Positions 24,747-32,765 of a stretch of DNA of 35,068 nt are shown in pieces. The DNA is taken from the NCBI RefSeq assembly GCF_900113325.1, contig NZ_FOOY01000019.1, positions 1-35,068 on the forward strand, written 5' to 3'. The stretch is from Sporolactobacillus nakayamae. Its GTDB lineage: Bacteria; Bacillota; Bacilli; Bacillales; Sporolactobacillaceae. The notes beneath the pieces were generated by a model, which worked only from the letters and a program-made list of their open reading frames with translations, did not search any database and was not told the DNA's origin. Position 1 is the first letter of the stretch. Each line of letters opens with the position of its first letter. A program made the translations under genes and the position numbers.

Positions 24747-25892
24747 TTACTTATGAGCGAGCTGCCAAACGCGTGCGATGTTCGATGAGGTGCGGATTAG
24801 ATTTGCTCTCGCATCTTTTAATGCCTGATCGAGCGGAATCGCGCCGGGTACAATTGAAAAAAGCGCGTCAATCCCATGAGCGTAGACAGCGTCACAACCA
24901 TCAGCCAATGCTCCGGCAAGTGCGATCACCGGAATATGCTGCTGTTTGGCACACCGCGCGACACCGATCGGCGTTTTTCCATAAATCGTTTGACCATCAA
25001 TCTTTCCTTCACCGGTAATGACCAGTGCGGCATTGGATAGCTTCCGCTCAAGTCCGGATTCTTTAATGACTAAATTAATACCGGGACGAATGCTACTGTT
25101 CAAGAAGAAGAGAGTGCCGGCTCCCAAGCCTCCCGCGGCTCCACTTCCGGATACCTGGTCGATTTCGGTGTTAAAGTCACGCATAACAATTTCTGCGAAC
25201 CGTTTTAGAGCCTGATCTAATTCTGCGACATCATGGCGAGAAGCACCTTTTTGAGGCCCGAACACAGCCGATGCGCCTTTCGTTCCGGTCAGCGGATTTG
25301 TGACATCGGTTGCCGCCTCAAACCGCACATTTTTTATTCGCAAATCAAGTTTGGTCAGATCAATTGAATTTAAATGAATTAATGCCGCGCCGCCTCTGGG
25401 CAACTCATTCCCGTCACGATCAAGAAGGCGCGCGCCAAGTGCTTGTGCCATGCCGCATCCACCATCATTGGTCGCGCTTCCGCCTAATCCAAGAATCATG
25501 TGTCTGGCGCCGTGATCCATGGCGGAACGAATTAACTCGCCAACGCCGTATGTGGTTGCTGTGAGCGGATCACGTTCTTCAGGCTTAGTATGCTCAATGC
25601 CTGAGGCGGCGGCCATCTCGATTACCGCCGTGCGACCGTTGTTGACCAATCCATAAAAGGCAGTGAGTGGACTGCCTAGCGGACCGGTTACCGTTTGTTC
25701 CACAATTTCACCATGAAGAGCATCGACGAGTGAGCGAACGGTTCCTTCACCACCATCGGCCATCGGCACAAGTTCATAGTCGGCATCAGGCCATACATGC
25801 ATGAGACCTTCTTGAATGGCTTGAGCAGCCTCAAGTGCAGTTAAACTTTCTTTAAATGAATCGGGTGCGATGACAATTTTTCGTTGATTCAT
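24747..25892 (-). CDS. glxK: Glycerate kinase
   Basis: This 381-residue kinase of the GlxK/GarK family phosphorylates D-glycerate (to 2-phosphoglycerate in characterised family members). Family signatures are IAPDSFKESLTALEAAQAI at the N-terminus, MADGGEGT, the GLGGSATNDGGCGMAQALG loop, and GAAGGLGAG. The length is normal. AAAAGGATG lies 8 bases before the ATG. It appears to be a single gene with no linked glyoxylate or galactarate genes. Confidence 0.94.
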   Translation of the reverse strand: MNQRKIVIAPDSFKESLTALEAAQAIQEGLMHVWPDADYELVPMADGGEGTVRSLVDALHGEIVEQTVTGPLGSPLTAFYGLVNNGRTAVIEMAAASGIEHTKPEERDPLTATTYGVGELIRSAMDHGARHMILGLGGSATNDGGCGMAQALGARLLDRDGNELPRGGAALIHLNSIDLTKLDLRIKNVRFEAATDVTNPLTGTKGASAVFGPQKGASRHDVAELDQALKRFAEIVMRDFNTEIDQVSGSGAAGGLGAGTLFFLNSSIRPGINLVIKESGLERKLSNAALVITGEGKIDGQTIYGKTPIGVARCAKQQHIPVIALAGALADGCDAVYAHGIDALFSIVPGAIPLDQALKDARANLIRTSSNIARVWQLAHK

Positions 25893-26012
25893 CTTGTGTT
25901 CATCCTTTTGACTAAGCGCTTTTTCTTTATTGTATCAGATTCAATGGTACAGGCGTTGCCGCGTCCCATTTATTTCCGGGGAAATGACAAAATACGGCTC
26001 TCATCGACAAAG

Positions 26013-26050
26013 AAAAAGAGATTCCGCTGAATAACCGGACTCTCTTTTTC
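26013..26050 (-). terminator. Terminator of the Xaa-Pro aminopeptidase gene
   Basis: AAAAAGAGA (26013-26021) pairs with TCTCTTTTT (26041-26049), with further GC pairs inside. The minus strand ends in a T run. Confidence 0.75.
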
Positions 26051-26057
26051 TAGCTGC

Positions 26058-27320
26058 TCATTTAAGATTTTTATTATTTTCCGCCATGAAACCTTCAATC
26101 TCATCGGTTGTGCGCGGCAATCCGGTGGTGAGTACTTCTGAGCCATGTTCAGTAATGAGAATGTCGTCTTCAATTCTGATGCCGATACTTTCTTCGGGAA
26201 TGTAGAGCCCGGGTTCATTGGTGATTATTTCGCCCGGAACCAACTCCATATCTCGGTACGGACCCACATCATGTGTATCCAAACCAAGTGAATGGCTGAC
26301 ACCGTGGAAGTAGTATTTGCGTAATTCTTCAGGCGTTTTAATCAGATTAATTTTCATCAATTCTTCAGTATAAAATTTGATCGTGAATTCATTCAGTGCT
26401 TTGAACGCAAGTCCGGGTTTCGCCATTTTCGTGATTTCCTGATTGCAACGGAGCACAATATCATAAATTGTTTTTTGACGCGGCGTGAACTTGCCGTTGA
26501 CAGGGAAGGTGTAACTGATGTCGCCGTTGTAGTACTTGTGTTGTGCGCCGAGATCGAGAAGGACGAGGCTGCCGTCTTCGGCTGTTCCTGTATTTGCGGA
26601 GTAGTGAAGAACGGTTCCGTTAAAGCCGCTGGCGAGAATGGTCGGGAAAGCGAATTCCGTACAGCCGCGACTCTTTAAAACAAAGTTAAAGTAAGCTTCC
26701 AATTCATATTCTCTCATGCCCGGTTTCGCGCTCGCGAGAACGTGCTTAATTCCGTCCGCAGTGATTTTGCCGGCTTCGCGTGTCAGCTCAATTTCTTCGG
26801 CTGATTTAACAACACGGAACTTGCAAATGACCGGATATAAATTGTGGATCGTCAAGTATGGGTAAGTGACAGCGGCCTCCGCTGCGAATTTATTGGACGG
26901 CTTTGCCGGGAATTCCCATGATTTTGCTTCGAGATCCACGTGCAGATGCGTGTAAACACGGCTGTCCATCTGAGACCGTACATAGCTTTCAAATTTATCG
27001 AGCAGCTCGATGTTTTCAACACCTGACGCCTCGCGTGCTTGATCGGGTGTAATGGTTTCGCCAACCCATCGGGCCATCCAAGGATCGGCGCGTTCAATAA
27101 ACAGTGTTTCTTCAAATTTTCCACCGAACTTGGCAGCAACGAAAATCACCTTAGGTTCGATGATGCCTGTCATATAATAAAAATTGCGATTCGGATAAAA
27201 AGGATAGCTTTCGTCTGCTGACTGGTGTGCTGCTTCTCCGGCGAAAAGCACGGTGAGGGACTGATCCTCCAATGTTTCATAAAGCTTCTTGCGATTCCGG
27301 ATAAAAAAACTTTTGTCCAT
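26058..27320 (-). CDS. pepP: Xaa-Pro aminopeptidase (M24B, PepP-like)
   Basis: This 420-residue cytosolic metallopeptidase removes an N-terminal residue before proline. It has an AMP_N-type N-terminal domain (SYPFYPNRNFYYMTG) and a pita-bread catalytic domain with the five metal ligands in LLDLGAQ (Asp), NGDISYTFP (Asp), GVSHSLGLDTHDVG (His), ITNEPGLYIP (Glu) and IRIEDDILIT (Glu). GAAGGA precedes the start. It is unlinked to other peptidase genes. Confidence 0.94.
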   Translation of the reverse strand: MDKSFFIRNRKKLYETLEDQSLTVLFAGEAAHQSADESYPFYPNRNFYYMTGIIEPKVIFVAAKFGGKFEETLFIERADPWMARWVGETITPDQAREASGVENIELLDKFESYVRSQMDSRVYTHLHVDLEAKSWEFPAKPSNKFAAEAAVTYPYLTIHNLYPVICKFRVVKSAEEIELTREAGKITADGIKHVLASAKPGMREYELEAYFNFVLKSRGCTEFAFPTILASGFNGTVLHYSANTGTAEDGSLVLLDLGAQHKYYNGDISYTFPVNGKFTPRQKTIYDIVLRCNQEITKMAKPGLAFKALNEFTIKFYTEELMKINLIKTPEELRKYYFHGVSHSLGLDTHDVGPYRDMELVPGEIITNEPGLYIPEESIGIRIEDDILITEHGSEVLTTGLPRTTDEIEGFMAENNKNLK

Positions 27321-27414
27321 GAGGATCCTTCTTTCATTAATAATAGTCGCCTATAATTCTATCATTATCGTGATGGGAAGTCGCCTTATGATCGATCACT
27401 GAAAATAAAAATGG

Positions 27415-28161
27415 TCATTTTCGATGTTCATGTCTCCATTTCAAACCAATCACCTTCATAAAAAATTGCGCATGACCAACAACGTTGCGTTTCCACATTC
27501 TTCGAGGTTCCAAAGCCATGCGAAACAACCATTCAAGATTGAGTTGACGCATCACTTTTGGCGCTCGCGGCTTCGTTCCGGATGCGAAATCGATAAATCC
27601 GCCGACGGCAATACGCGCCAATGGTTTCAACACGTCGGAATTGCCGTCGATAAATTTTTCTTGCAGCGGCATACCCATGCCGACGAGCAGAACATCGGCA
27701 CTCGACCGGTTGATTGTTTCAACGATTTCTTGGCTTGAACTAAAGTATCCGCTGTGGGTGCCGGCGATGGTTAGCTTGGGATGCTGCTCCTTTAATTTTT
27801 GTGCCGACTTCTGCGCATTTTCCTTCGTCGAGCCGAGTAAATAAATAGACCAGTTATTTTCCGCGCATTCGTTGAGAAGCAGGGGAATAAGGTCTGTCCC
27901 ATTTAAATTTTCCTCGAGAGTAACCCCCCACAGCTTCGCGCCTAATTTAATACCGATACCGTCGTTAAGCAAGTAGTCGGCGCGGTTCAGCACCGATGCG
28001 TAGTCGTGATCCTTTTGCGCAATATTAAATCCGTGATCATTAAGAAAATAGAGGTTCATGGATTGATGATTCGCAAGACTGTCGGTGAATACAGTCACAA
28101 ATTCTTGTTTTGTCTGAAAATCATTCATGTAGATGGTGCCCACTTGTTTTTTTTCTGTCAT
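27415..28161 (-). CDS. tagA: N-acetylmannosaminyltransferase, WecG/TagA/CpsF family
   Basis: This 248-residue glycosyltransferase adds N-acetylmannosamine to undecaprenyl-PP-GlcNAc, the second step of wall teichoic acid linkage-unit synthesis. Motifs are LYFLNDHGFNIAQ, LLNDGIGIKLGAKL (D67, the likely base), WSIYLLGSTKENA and LLVGMGMPLQEKFID. A C-terminal basic helical appendix (EPRRMWKRNVVGH) contacts the membrane in characterised TagA. The start is ATG 28161 with AAGGATG seven bases upstream; a TTG just before it is less likely. It is divergent from tagO, the gene for the preceding step. Confidence 0.92.
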   Translation of the reverse strand: MTEKKQVGTIYMNDFQTKQEFVTVFTDSLANHQSMNLYFLNDHGFNIAQKDHDYASVLNRADYLLNDGIGIKLGAKLWGVTLEENLNGTDLIPLLLNECAENNWSIYLLGSTKENAQKSAQKLKEQHPKLTIAGTHSGYFSSSQEIVETINRSSADVLLVGMGMPLQEKFIDGNSDVLKPLARIAVGGFIDFASGTKPRAPKVMRQLNLEWLFRMALEPRRMWKRNVVGHAQFFMKVIGLKWRHEHRK

Positions 28162-28371
28162 CAAAATTCATCCTTATAATGAAGCGATTATAATTTATTT
28201 TGCCTTCTTGTGTGTTGTTTTATCCTACAAGAGCTTTCATTAGCTTCTTTGAATCATCAAAAAAATACCGAATTTGGTGTCTAATGCTTTTAATATTGTA
28301 AACTAATTTTAACGGATTGTGTTGATTGTTGAGATATTGTTAAGTTACCAGTGGCATTGTTTTTACAATGT

Positions 28372-28379
28372 GGTATAAT
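28372..28379 (+). promoter_or_regulatory. Extended -10 promoter of tagO
   Basis: A TG one base before TATAAT (28374-28379) forms an extended -10; the -35 is poor. It lies about 75 bp before the tagO start in the AT-rich tagA/tagO divergent region (28165-28454), in which I see no gene. Confidence 0.6.
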
Positions 28380-28454
28380 TCCGTATAAGAAAGTTTAAGT
28401 TTACTATTCTTGTATCGAACGCAAATCCGAATTTATTATAAAGGGCGGGCTGAA

Positions 28455-29513
28455 ATGATGGTCTATGTGACGTTCATTATTTGTTTTCTTGCTGCGGTTG
28501 CTTTGACACCTTTGGTTAGGAAACTGGCAATTCGTATTGGCGCGACTGATCTGCCGAACGCCCGCAAAGTACACAAAAAAATCATGCCGCGAATGGGCGG
28601 TTTAGCAATCTATTTAGCTTTTATCATTGGTATGCTGATTATGTGGCCGGACAGCAGCTTTACACTTCCGCTGATTATCGGCAGTGTCATTATTATTCTC
28701 ACAGGTGTTTTGGACGACATGTATTCATTGTCTCCAAGAGTAAAAATGGTGGCACATTTTTTTGCCGCGTTAGTGATTGTTCATAGCGGAATCAGCGTTG
28801 AATTTATTAATCTTCCCTTTAATGGAATTCTGCATTTGTACTGGCTGAGCATTCCGCTTACTCTGTTGTGGATTATGGGAATTACAAATGCCATCAATTT
28901 GATCGACGGACTGGACGGACTTGCTGTCGGTGTTTCGAGTATTGTGCTTCTCACGATTGCCGGATTGTCTCTGACAGAGGGCAACTTGTTTGTTTTCACC
29001 GTCAGCGCGATTCTTCTTGGTAGCACGTTAGGCTTTCTGCCGTACAATTTTCATCCGGCAAAAATTTTCATGGGTGATACGGGAAGTTATTTCTTGGGTT
29101 ACGTTATTTCAGTACTTGCCTTGCTTGGTTTTAAAAACGTGACTTTGTTCTCACTGGTTGTTCCAATCATTATTTTGGCGGTTCCAATCTCGGACACATT
29201 GTTCGCGATTATCCGCCGACTGGTCAACAGAAGACCGTTAACTGCGCCGGACAAGTCGCACCTGCATCACTGTCTGCTTCGTTACGGCTTCTCTCAAAGT
29301 CAAACCGTTGTTCTGATCTATGGGATGAGTGCGATGTTCGCATTGGCGGCGATCGTCTTCTCGACATCAACTTTGCTTGGCTCAATGATTATCATCATAG
29401 GTGTCATGCTGATGATCGAGTTGGTCGTTGAAACTGTTGGACTTGTGAGTGCCAATTACAAACCGCTGTTGAACACGTACAAGCGGCTCCTTAGCTTTGC
29501 TAAGGTTAAATGA
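28455..29513 (+). CDS. tagO: Undecaprenyl-phosphate GlcNAc-1-phosphate transferase
   Basis: This 352-residue MraY/WecA-type polytopic enzyme transfers GlcNAc-1-phosphate to undecaprenyl phosphate, the first step of wall teichoic acid synthesis. It has about eleven membrane helices. Motifs are KVHKKIMPRMGGLAIY, GVLDDMYSLSP (catalytic Asp pair), NLIDGLDGLA, MGDTGSYFLG and PDKSHLHH. ATG 28455 follows AAAGGGCGGG and is preferred to an upstream in-frame start at 28410. Linkage to the LCP gene, yvyE and degSU matches the B. subtilis order. A strong terminator follows. Confidence 0.95.
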   Translation: MMVYVTFIICFLAAVALTPLVRKLAIRIGATDLPNARKVHKKIMPRMGGLAIYLAFIIGMLIMWPDSSFTLPLIIGSVIIILTGVLDDMYSLSPRVKMVAHFFAALVIVHSGISVEFINLPFNGILHLYWLSIPLTLLWIMGITNAINLIDGLDGLAVGVSSIVLLTIAGLSLTEGNLFVFTVSAILLGSTLGFLPYNFHPAKIFMGDTGSYFLGYVISVLALLGFKNVTLFSLVVPIIILAVPISDTLFAIIRRLVNRRPLTAPDKSHLHHCLLRYGFSQSQTVVLIYGMSAMFALAAIVFSTSTLLGSMIIIIGVMLMIELVVETVGLVSANYKPLLNTYKRLLSFAKVK

Positions 29514-29543
29514 TAATTAGTTGAATAAGAAGAGATCAGTTTA

Positions 29544-29587
29544 AAAAAACCGTGGAGTGGTTACAATGAGCCGCTCCACGGTTTTTT
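29544..29587 (+). terminator. Terminator of tagO
   Basis: AAAAAACCGTGGAG (29544-29557) is fully complementary to CTCCACGGTTTTTT (29574-29587). Confidence 0.95.
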
Positions 29588-29654
29588 GCGTTAATTATAT
29601 GAATAGTAACAAATTGTGAATTCAATTTTTAATGAATTATCCGATGTATATAGG

Positions 29655-29936
29655 GAGTCCAAGAGAATTGACGCGGTACGAACATACGCGGACAAGGCCT
29701 CCAAGACTGTAGACACTGGTACAGAGTCGATGAAAAAAGTGATGGAACAAACAAATGACTGAAGGAATAGATCGAATGACACAGATGATTGGGACTGCTG
29801 ATGAAAGCACAGAAAGGTGACAGCCGCAACTGAACAACAATCTGCAGCAATGGAGGAAGTTGCTCACAGTGCAGAAAATTTATCGGCAATGGCTGAGCAA
29901 TTACAGCAAATAGTACTCCAATTTAAAACAGCATAA
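29655..29936 (+). pseudogene. Remnant of a methyl-accepting chemotaxis protein (C-terminal part)
   Basis: Three frames in succession encode chemoreceptor-like segments. The first is ADKASKTVDTGTESMKKVM, ending in a stop at 29758-29760. The second is EGIDRMTQMIGTADESTE, ending in a stop near 29818. The third, from 29817, is TAATEQQSAAMEEV ending in QLQQIVLQFKTA with TAA at 29934-29936. The order and wording match the last quarter of a typical receptor, with two frameshifts. The kinase-contact tip and everything before it are absent. It matches neither intact receptor in the window closely. Confidence 0.8.
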
Positions 29937-30043
29937 GCAACGTACGGTAGCAGCATAACCGATTTTTATAACCCGCCTTATGACTCAACCGTTTTTGAAT
30001 AGAGAAGCTTGCAAAGTGAAACCAACTTGGAAAAGGCAACAAG

Positions 30044-30090
30044 AAAGGACCTTGCTTCGGGAACTATATAGAAGTAAGGCCCTTTAATTT
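30044..30090. terminator. Terminator between the receptor remnant and the LCP gene
   Basis: AAAGGACCTTGCTTC (30044-30058) pairs with GAAGTAAGGCCCTTT (30071-30085) with two mismatches, followed on the plus strand by AATTTTTC. It probably serves the minus-strand LCP gene and may also serve the decayed receptor. Confidence 0.65.
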
Positions 30091-30125
30091 TTCTATTGTT
30101 TAGTTACGGGTTACTTTAATTAATT

Positions 30126-31247
30126 TCATTGATTACTCGTTCCGGACGAGTCAGTGGCGAGTCCAGAATCATCAGTAGTTGAACTACTTGAAGAGGATCC
30201 GTCACTGGTTGATTCGCTGCTGCTTCCAGCGATAGACTTGTAATTAAGTTGCTCCTTGAGCTCGGAACGCACTTTGTTCAAATAATTATCATCAAGTGCG
30301 TAATAGTAAATACCGGTGCTCATATCATCGGTTCCCTTCAACTGCAACGATTTAATTTCAGAGAGTGAGCCTGCATATTTTCGTAGGCTGAGCAATTGCC
30401 CGAATGTCAAGTTCGTCTCAAAATTTTTGTCGAGTGAATCAATTACATTACTGTATTTTGTCACTGAGGAGAGCTTTGCGCTTTTCTTAACGATTGCTTC
30501 AATCATGGCCATTTGTCGTTTCCCACGGCCGAAGTCACCCCCGGAACCCGGTGACTTGCGATTTCGAACCAGTGAAAGGGCTTGTTCGCCGTTAAGCAAC
30601 TGTTTCCCGGGCTTAAGAACAATAGCGTCTTTGCCTGTCTTATCCTTGCTGTTCTGGGTACGAAGCTTGACCGGAACATTCATTTCGACACCGCCAAGGG
30701 CGTTAATGATCTTAATGAATGCATCAAAATCTACTTGAACGTAATAGTCGACGGGAACCTGGAATAGATTCTCAACTGTCGCAATTGTGTAATCCGCGCC
30801 TTGGTTGTTGTTGGCGTCGCCATAAGCGTGTGCGTGCGTGATTTTAGAAATACCATAATTGCGTGTATGAGTCGGATCGATGATTTGCACTTTTGAGTCG
30901 CGCGGAATGCTGACCATGTGCACCTTGTTGGTTGAGTGATTGAAGGTGGCAAAGACCAGTGCATCGGAGCGGCTTGGTTCATTTTTTCGTTTGTCAATTC
31001 CCATAAATAAAATAGAAAAATCGTCTTTCACCGGATCGACCTGCTCAGCTCGAAGATCCGACTTGTTCCCGCGAGACAGCTTTTTCTGTGCATGGCTTGT
31101 TACGTTTTCAAGTTTCTTCGTTAAATAATAGCCGTATGCTGCGCCGCTTCCCGCCAGAACAAGAAGAACGGCTGAAATAATCAAAATAATTGTTTTTCGC
31201 TTGCCATGCTTTTTTTTCTTTTGATTTTCTATTCTGCTCAATGCCAT
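30126..31247 (-). CDS. tagU: LytR-CpsA-Psr family ligase (TagU/LytR-like) with Ser-rich tail
   Basis: This 373-residue LCP enzyme attaches wall teichoic acid to peptidoglycan. It has a basic cytoplasmic start (KKKKHGKRK), a membrane helix (about 20-42) and an LCP domain with LFMGIDKRK, EPSRSDALVFATF, VSIPRDSKV and LSLVRNRKSPGSGGDFGRGKRQ. The last 35 residues are a low-complexity Ser/Thr/Asp tail. AAGGAG lies about 12 bases before the ATG. Its position next to yvyE and tagO matches B. subtilis tagU. The paralogue at 18931 is shorter and lacks the tail. Confidence 0.92.
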   Translation of the reverse strand: MALSRIENQKKKKHGKRKTIILIISAVLLVLAGSGAAYGYYLTKKLENVTSHAQKKLSRGNKSDLRAEQVDPVKDDFSILFMGIDKRKNEPSRSDALVFATFNHSTNKVHMVSIPRDSKVQIIDPTHTRNYGISKITHAHAYGDANNNQGADYTIATVENLFQVPVDYYVQVDFDAFIKIINALGGVEMNVPVKLRTQNSKDKTGKDAIVLKPGKQLLNGEQALSLVRNRKSPGSGGDFGRGKRQMAMIEAIVKKSAKLSSVTKYSNVIDSLDKNFETNLTFGQLLSLRKYAGSLSEIKSLQLKGTDDMSTGIYYYALDDNYLNKVRSELKEQLNYKSIAGSSSESTSDGSSSSSSTTDDSGLATDSSGTSNQ

Positions 31248-31290
31248 CTTCGACGTATTCTCCTTCAGGTTTTCAGTCTTTCACAGATAA

Positions 31291-31344
31291 GCGCAACTAG
31301 GTCTTCGCCTTCGCAAGAAAGCTTGGCGAGGCAAAGCTTTCTAA
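31291..31344 (+). repeat. Structured intergenic repeat, partial tail copy
   Basis: From GCGCAACTAGG to the TTTCTAA end, this segment repeats the last ~55 bp of the full element directly upstream of copy B, in the same orientation. Confidence 0.75.
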
Positions 31345-31506
31345 CACTGATAAGAAAGTATAAAAAAATTAAAGATTCAAGGAAACGAGTGTAAGTGGTC
31401 CGAAAAAACGCCGCGTCCTGCGGCTCACCGGACACTAGGCCGTCCATGGCCGTCGCAACTAAGGCTTCGCCTTCGCGAGAGGCTTGGCGAAGCCAAGTTT
31501 TCTAAT
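31345..31506 (+). repeat. Structured intergenic repeat, copy B
   Basis: This is a near-identical partner of 13295-13451. It holds GTCCG...CGGAC around GCCGC-GTCCT-GCGGC, a CCATGG palindrome, and a perfect 9-bp dyad GGCTTCGCC (31463-31471) / GGCGAAGCC (31486-31494). It lies between two minus-strand genes, as copy A does. Confidence 0.85.
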
Positions 31507-31663
31507 AGGTCCATCGTCATGTTTCTTAACAATAGCTTTATTTTACCTAAGTCGACCTATTCCATCAATGTAAAATCCACGTTTTTTCGGCAAAATTCGC
31601 AAAATATCTATGAAACGTGTCGAATTGGCTTGCTGAAACATTAGCAGTACAAACGCAAACTCT

Positions 31664-32305
31664 TTAGGATGAAACCTTTTCCGGTAAATAGAGTTCGCTT
31701 TGTTTATGAGTCTGTGCCTGCCCACTTGTCAGATTGGTGATCCATTCACTAAAAATGGGACTGTCCACTTGGCTCGTGTAAATGTCAAAGGTGACCTTGT
31801 CACTGTAACTTACATCATTGACGATGTAATGCGATTCGTGTAGTTTATTTTCCAGCGTGCCACTCAGATGATAATCAACGCTGACGCTCCATTGGTCGGT
31901 AGGTGCCTGTCTCACGACCTCCGCAGCGTTGAGACCGTTGCTTGCCGCGTGAGCGTAAGCGCGGATCAATCCGCCGGCACCAAGCTTGATGCCGCCAAAA
32001 TAACGTGTGACGATAACGAGTACGTTGCAAATACCGCGACGCTTCAACACATCAAGCATTGGAACGCCGGCCGTGCCGCTTGGTTCACCATCATCGCTCG
32101 CTTTTTGAATTTCTTGTTTCTTTCCTATGATATAGGCAAAACAATTATGATTCGCTTTCCAATGTTCTTTACGAACAATTTGAATCAGCTGATCGGCTTC
32201 GCTCTCATCATTGATAGGATAGACAGCAGAGATAAATCGAGAACGCTTGATTTCTGTTTCTATAAGTGCATTTTTCTTAACGGTAATGTAAGCATCCAGT
32301 GCCAT
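31664..32305 (-). CDS. yvyE: YigZ/IMPACT family protein (YvyE)
   Basis: This 213-residue protein has an N-terminal UPF0029/IMPACT domain (KRSRFISAVYP, NHNCFAYIIG, DDGEPSGTAGVPML, VTRYFGGIKLGAGGLIRAY) and a C-terminal DUF1949-type domain. The family is linked to translation control in eukaryotes (IMPACT); the bacterial role is unsettled. AAAGGAGC precedes the ATG. It is divergent from degS, as in B. subtilis. Confidence 0.93.
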   Translation of the reverse strand: MALDAYITVKKNALIETEIKRSRFISAVYPINDESEADQLIQIVRKEHWKANHNCFAYIIGKKQEIQKASDDGEPSGTAGVPMLDVLKRRGICNVLVIVTRYFGGIKLGAGGLIRAYAHAASNGLNAAEVVRQAPTDQWSVSVDYHLSGTLENKLHESHYIVNDVSYSDKVTFDIYTSQVDSPIFSEWITNLTSGQAQTHKQSELYLPEKVSS

Positions 32306-32344
32306 CGTTTGCTCCTTTCTTTAGTTCGGCAATAGTAACATGCG

Positions 32345-32388
32345 CGACAATTAATGATATAACTTTAAATCTTGCACATTTATTGTCG
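32345..32388. promoter_or_regulatory. 12-bp inverted repeat in the yvyE/degS divergent region
   Basis: CGACAATTAATG (32345-32356) and CATTTATTGTCG (32377-32388) pair at 11 of 12 positions across 20 bases. It could be an operator shared by yvyE and the small ORF or degS, or an mRNA hairpin. Confidence 0.45.
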
Positions 32389-32433
32389 AAAGTAAAGGTG
32401 GTGACTCTCGTCAATTAAAAGGAGAGACAAAAG

Positions 32434-32514
32434 ATGGCTGTCCCACTTCATCATTCGACATACATTGGTGCACTTTCGTCGGTAGGTTTAAAAATAGTGT
32501 TGACTGGTATATGA
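32434..32514 (+). CDS. Possible small protein (26 aa) upstream of degS
   Basis: ATG 32434 follows AAAAGGAGAG with seven-base spacing and opens a 26-codon ORF: MAVPLHHSTYIGALSSVG, then a short hydrophobic end. It is unlike DegQ in length and sequence. The strong ribosome binding site is the main support; it may be a chance ORF. The rest of 32515-32765 holds only candidate promoter elements for degS (TTGACT at 32500-32505 with TATTTT 18 bp on, and an extended -10 TGGTATTAT near 32642). Confidence 0.4.
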   Translation: MAVPLHHSTYIGALSSVGLKIVLTGI

Positions 32515-32765
32515 TTTGTGACCTATTTTCATGGTAACATTTACACTTGCCAATTGTTTGGCGTTACGAAACAATGGGTATAGAGGGCGTAAAACCTTAT
32601 AGAGGATGAAGACGGTAGAGCACATCACTCAATTTTAGAAGTGGTATTATGGTGTTAGAAAGTACCATTTACGAGTAAGTTAGTGCTTTATACCTATACA
32701 CAGATAGGCATAATGTGGCTAGCACGTATGTAGTTGTTCGGCTACATTTATTATGGAGGGAAATT

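Noticed and set aside
24578-25018. 146-codon plus-strand ORF after the SGNH gene
   Set aside because: It runs through two terminator hairpins and then antisense to glycerate kinase; its Arg/His-rich composition is typical of a shadow frame.
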